A stretch of DNA of 36,638 nucleotides from Planctomycetota bacterium. GTDB lineage: Bacteria > Planctomycetota > Planctomycetia > Pirellulales > Lacipirellulaceae. The stretch is from positions 673 through 37,310 of the forward strand of contig JAADGD010000228.1 in assembly GCA_013152515.1 (NCBI GenBank), given 5' to 3'. The position numbers and the translations under genes were made by a program. Below the pieces are notes generated by a model. It was not told where the DNA came from. It searched no databases and saw only the letters and a list, made by a program, of their open reading frames with translations. This document shows positions 33,945 through 36,638 of the stretch, piece after piece (the first letter of the stretch is position 1; every line of letters begins with the position of its first letter).

Positions 33945-33973
33945 GTGCGCAATTTTTTATCGAACTTGCGCAC
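33945..33973. promoter_or_regulatory. Candidate operator, site 5 (GTGCGCAA-N13-TTGCGCAC)
   Basis: The most symmetric copy: GTGCGCAA at 33945-33952, a 13-nt spacer, and TTGCGCAC at 33966-33973. It lies one base beyond the stop codon of the regulator gene and about 185 bp upstream of the PEP-CTERM start at 33759. Confidence 0.65.
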
Positions 33974-33974
33974 C

Positions 33975-35147
33975 TTACCCGGTCGAACGGACGAGCTTTT
34001 TGCGGTACTCCAGCGGCGTTTGTCGGAATCGTTTGCGAAAGGCGACACCAAAACGAGTGGCGTTAGAAAAGCCGCAAGCAAGCGCGATTTCGCTGATCGG
34101 TAAATCGGTTCGAGAGAGCATCGCTTTGCCTTTTTCGAGTCGGACACGGCGAATCTCTTCGGCGGGCGAACGGCCAAGGTATTTCTGGAATTGAATTTCG
34201 AGGCTACGTCGCGAGACCGGCACTTCACGGAGAATATCTTTCACAGCGATGTCGTGGAAAGCATGCGTTTGGATATAGCGCAGCGCATGAACGACCACTT
34301 CGTCGTCGATGGCCAAGATGTCGGTTGACTGACGACTGATCACTCCCTCTGGCGGAACCAAGCGTGGCTCGGCAGAAGGTTGTTCGCCGAGCATCGTGCG
34401 ATCTAGCAGCGCCGCCGCTTCGTAACCAATGCGCTGCCCAGCGACCGCGATACTCGACAGTGGCGGCGTACACACATCGCACAGCAGTTCATCGGTATCC
34501 CCTGCCAAAATGGCGACTTCGTCGGGTACGCGGATATTGCTGAGATAGCAGATCTCGGCCAACTGGCGGCCACATTGAGCGTTGACCGTGAAGATGGCTA
34601 CGGGACTTGGCAACGAGGACAGCCAACGACTTACGCGACGTTGTTGTTCTCCCCAACCGATCTTGCGACCCACTCGATAACCCGGTTTGTATTCACGGCA
34701 GTCGAAGCCTGCCCGTTTGACCGTGGCGACGAATGCTTGCCCTCGCTTGGCCGAATACTTCCTGCTAGGAGGAGCAAAGTAGGCGAACTGCTCGAATCCA
34801 CGATCTCGCATGTGGCCAAACGCCAAGGCGGCCCGCTCTTGGTCGTCGGTCACCACATCCAAGATTCCGTCCAAACCTTCAAAGACCGTGTCGACATTGA
34901 CCGTGGGAAGCCCGCGCTCTCGAATCTGATCGAGCTGGGTGCGAGTCCCTATGCGAGCAATGATGCCATCGCCACTCCACAGATCGGGCAATGCCGATCG
35001 TTGTTCGTGATCGCGGGGGTCGATCAGCAGGTTCCAATGTCCATGATTCTGAGAATAGTCGGCGATTCCACGGATAACACTGCAGCCCCAGCTATCATCG
35101 GTTTCGACAAGCACCGCAATTTGGCGAATATGGTCACTCGGCTGCAT
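33975..35147 (-). CDS. XylR-like transcriptional regulator (LacI-type sensor plus AraC HTH)
   Basis: 390 aa from the ATG at 35147 (MQPSDHIRQ); other in-frame starts at 35204, 35219 and 35225 cannot be excluded. The N-terminal part (about 8-275) is a periplasmic-binding-protein-like sensor (IAVLVETDDSWGCSVIRGIA ... VPDEVAILAGDTDELLCDVC ... PPLSSIAV). The C-terminal ~100 residues form a double AraC HTH, with VSRRSLEIQFQKYLGRSPAE in the first helix pair and ISEIALACGFSNATRFGVAF in the second. This architecture is that of XylR, which binds a sugar and activates catabolic genes; planctomycetes use many such regulators. It is divergent from anmK, which suggests control of muropeptide recycling, with a wall sugar or muropeptide as ligand. 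This is inferred from position. Confidence 0.9.
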   Translation of the reverse strand: MQPSDHIRQIAVLVETDDSWGCSVIRGIADYSQNHGHWNLLIDPRDHEQRSALPDLWSGDGIIARIGTRTQLDQIRERGLPTVNVDTVFEGLDGILDVVTDDQERAALAFGHMRDRGFEQFAYFAPPSRKYSAKRGQAFVATVKRAGFDCREYKPGYRVGRKIGWGEQQRRVSRWLSSLPSPVAIFTVNAQCGRQLAEICYLSNIRVPDEVAILAGDTDELLCDVCTPPLSSIAVAGQRIGYEAAALLDRTMLGEQPSAEPRLVPPEGVISRQSTDILAIDDEVVVHALRYIQTHAFHDIAVKDILREVPVSRRSLEIQFQKYLGRSPAEEIRRVRLEKGKAMLSRTDLPISEIALACGFSNATRFGVAFRKRFRQTPLEYRKKLVRSTG

Positions 35148-35310
35148 AGTGGCGATCCACGGTTTGTTTTGAAGAACTAGGCTGTACTGGTCTCGTCTTT
35201 CCATCTTAGACAGATACATGCGCAATTTCGAGAGGAAGAAACGTTTTTTTCACTTCTGGCGAATCTAGGTAACTGCTAAGCTAGTGGAAACTCCGAATCC
35301 CGGCTGGATT

Positions 35311-35328
35311 GCCTTGATGGGCAAGGGC
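35311..35328. promoter_or_regulatory. Imperfect palindrome upstream of anmK
   Basis: GCCTTG at 35311-35316 and CAAGGGC at 35322-35328 form an inverted repeat 32 bp before the anmK ATG, in the divergent region shared with the regulator. It could be an operator or a leader hairpin. The evidence is weak. Confidence 0.3.
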
Positions 35329-35359
35329 TTCTCGTACTCTGATCGAAACGGGTGTTCCG

Positions 35360-36433
35360 ATGACAAAAGTAGCCATTGGCTTAATGAGCGGTACCTCTTG
35401 CGATGGCGTCGATGCGGCGCTGCTACAGACCGACGGCGAGAGCGATATCACTTTTCTCGGCGGATTAACGGTTTCTTACGGCAACGAACTGCGCGGGCGG
35501 CTACAGGAAGCTTCGCAACATGATGTACCGCTAACAGAACTTTTGCGTCTGGAACGCGAAATCACCGAGCATCACGTGCAAGCCGTTCGTAGTTTGTTTA
35601 ATGACTATCCGTCAGAAGCCAAGCAAGCCACAATCGTCGGCTTTCATGGCCACACGGTGCGACACATGCCGGGAGAAGCTCTCACGTTGCAAATCGGCAA
35701 CCCCTGGCTGTTGGCCAAAGAATTTGCTCTGCCGGTTATCTCCGACTTTCGACGTTGCGACATGGCAGCCGGCGGGCAAGGTGCCCCGTTGGTGGCAATG
35801 TTTCATCGAGCTTTGTTTGCTGACGAAGCCCGGCCGACGGTGGTGCTGAACCTGGGCGGTGTTGCGAACGTCACCTGGCTGGGCGAGAACGACGAGATCA
35901 TCGCCGGCGACTCGGGGCCTGGCTGCGGACTGATCGACGAATGGACGCAAACAATGGCCGACTTACCGCACGACATTGATGGACGTCTCGCCCTGGCAGG
36001 CAAGGTCGACGACGCGACGGTCGAGGCGGCTTTGCGTGCGGACTTTTTTGCCCAGCCTTTGCCCAAGGCGGCGGACCGTTACGACTTCGATCATGTGGAT
36101 GTCTCTACCCTAAGCGTCGAGGACGGTGCGGCAACTCTTTGCGCCGTGACTGCCGAGGCGATCTACCGCGCCGTCAAAAATTTGCCAGCCATGCCCAAGT
36201 ATATTTGGGTCACAGGGGGTGGGGTGCATCACCCAGTGATCATGAAAATGCTCGAAGACCGCTTCGGCGAGATCAAAAACATCCGCGAACGCGGCCTCAA
36301 CCCCGACACACTCGAAGCCGAGTGCTTTGCCTGGCTCGCCGTACGTCATCAACTACAACTCCCCCTAACGATCCCCGAAACCACCGGCTGCGAAAAGCCG
36401 ATCAGCGGCGGGGCGGTCGTGAATTTCGTTTGA
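35360..36433 (+). CDS. anmK: Anhydro-N-acetylmuramic acid kinase
   Basis: 357 aa, the usual length for AnmK, cytoplasmic. The N-terminal ATP-binding signature is GLMSGTSCDGVDAALLQTDG. TIVGFHGHTVRH and LQIGNPWLLA follow, and the active-site motif SDFRRCDMAAGGQGAPLV contains the likely catalytic Asp134. VVLNLGGVANVTWL, AGDSGPGCGLIDEW and IWVTGGGVHHP complete the ASKHA-type fold. AnmK opens the 1,6-anhydro ring while phosphorylating anhydroMurNAc to MurNAc-6-phosphate; the next enzyme, MurQ, is not in the window. The upstream divergent XylR-like gene is a likely regulator. No overlapping gene follows. Confidence 0.95.
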   Translation: MTKVAIGLMSGTSCDGVDAALLQTDGESDITFLGGLTVSYGNELRGRLQEASQHDVPLTELLRLEREITEHHVQAVRSLFNDYPSEAKQATIVGFHGHTVRHMPGEALTLQIGNPWLLAKEFALPVISDFRRCDMAAGGQGAPLVAMFHRALFADEARPTVVLNLGGVANVTWLGENDEIIAGDSGPGCGLIDEWTQTMADLPHDIDGRLALAGKVDDATVEAALRADFFAQPLPKAADRYDFDHVDVSTLSVEDGAATLCAVTAEAIYRAVKNLPAMPKYIWVTGGGVHHPVIMKMLEDRFGEIKNIRERGLNPDTLEAECFAWLAVRHQLQLPLTIPETTGCEKPISGGAVVNFV

Positions 36434-36448
36434 TGAGGCACGACGAAC

Positions 36449-36470
36449 TTTTTTGCAAAGGTGCAAAAAA
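36449..36470. other. Perfect AT-rich palindrome downstream of anmK
   Basis: TTTTTTGCA (36449-36457), a 4-nt loop, and TGCAAAAAA (36462-36470) form a perfect hairpin 15 bp after the anmK stop. It is weak in GC but may mark the transcript end. A further gtgcaaaa word follows at about 36483. Confidence 0.4.
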
Positions 36471-36567
36471 CCCCGGCATCTCGGTGCAAAATGCGGCTGC
36501 TTTCTGCTCGCAAAATCTCGCTAACCTTGCCCTAGCAGACAACTCACTAGTACTACAGCGCAGGGTT

Positions 36568-36601
36568 ATAACCACGGATTTCACCGATGACCACGGATTT
36601 T
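36568..36601. repeat. Phased CCACGGATT repeat (half element)
   Basis: ACCACGGATTTCACCGATGA is followed by CCACGGATTTT, giving three related words in about 10-bp steps. It resembles one arm of the phased inverted repeats at 8237, 21635 and 25741; a matching arm is not seen before the window ends. Confidence 0.55.
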
Positions 36602-36638
36602 GTCGAAGAAAAGCTGTCCACCTCACATCGCACCGCCT

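Noticed and set aside
36402-36626. Minus-strand 74-aa frame at the window end
   Set aside because: It overlaps the anmK end, an AT-rich palindrome and a phased repeat; no gene features.
1-36638. tRNA, rRNA, CRISPR array, complete insertion sequence or prophage
   Set aside because: I saw no cloverleaf, rRNA core sequence, regularly spaced direct repeats with unique spacers, transposase or phage gene. A tRNA or covariance-model scan was not possible here.

Overview
The window looks like a planctomycete chromosome of the Pirellulales type. The evidence is six PEP-CTERM sorting tails, a DUF1559 protein with a type IV pilin-like N-terminus and an H-x9-DG-like tail, dockerin repeats on four exported proteins without any cohesin, a LERRDLLAA-type leader, and an XylR-like (LacI-type sensor plus AraC HTH) regulator. 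This assignment comes from family knowledge, not from a database search.

Layout. 1-563 (-) is the 5' part of rho with a disordered N/RGG-rich head. 564-1539 is non-coding with short tandem repeats. 1540-2823 (+) is an exported thioredoxin/YHS-like fusion, convergent with a beta-helix dockerin/PEP-CTERM gene and its small secreted partner (2810-4776, -). 4949-8201 (+) holds a NagX-like acyltransferase, a secreted Amidase_2 peptidoglycan amidase and an EF-hand lipoprotein. 8812-12757 (-) holds DUF1559 and PEP-CTERM surface proteins, one of them frameshifted. From about 13 kb to the end almost every gene can be placed in peptidoglycan breakdown or muropeptide recycling.

How the genes fit together. 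Outside the cytoplasm, two amidases (6351-7382; 13067-16441) can strip peptides from glycan. A SpoIID-like protein (30858-32495) and a GHL10/DigH-like protein (27905-29497) belong to families that cut peptide-free glycan. A four-module protein (18453-21701: serine hydrolase, peptidoglycan-binding domain, S11 DD-carboxypeptidase, M19 dipeptidase) and a gamma-glutamyltransferase (16686-18404) can process the peptides. An AmpG-like permease (25848-27722) would import anhydro-muropeptides. In the cytoplasm NagZ-like (24121-25692) and AnmK (35360-36433) would act on the sugars, and a DUF1611/enolase-superfamily pair (22770-23852, 21736-22770; DgcN/DgcA-like) on D-Glu or L-Ala-D-Glu. GHL10, AmpG, NagZ, DgcN, DgcA and the four-module protein lie on one strand and probably form one operon. 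An XylR-like regulator is divergent from anmK. MurQ, LdcA and Mpl are not in the window.

Non-coding structure is rich. An inverted-repeat motif, GTGCGCAA-N13-TTGCGCAC, occurs five times with identical spacing, each time upstream of an exported-protein gene; it looks like an undescribed operator. A ~75-bp palindromic element occurs three times with arms that co-vary. Several inverted repeats are built from 10-11-bp phased words, and one supplies the start codon and first ~22 residues of the four-module enzyme. Two strong intrinsic terminators lie on the minus strand.
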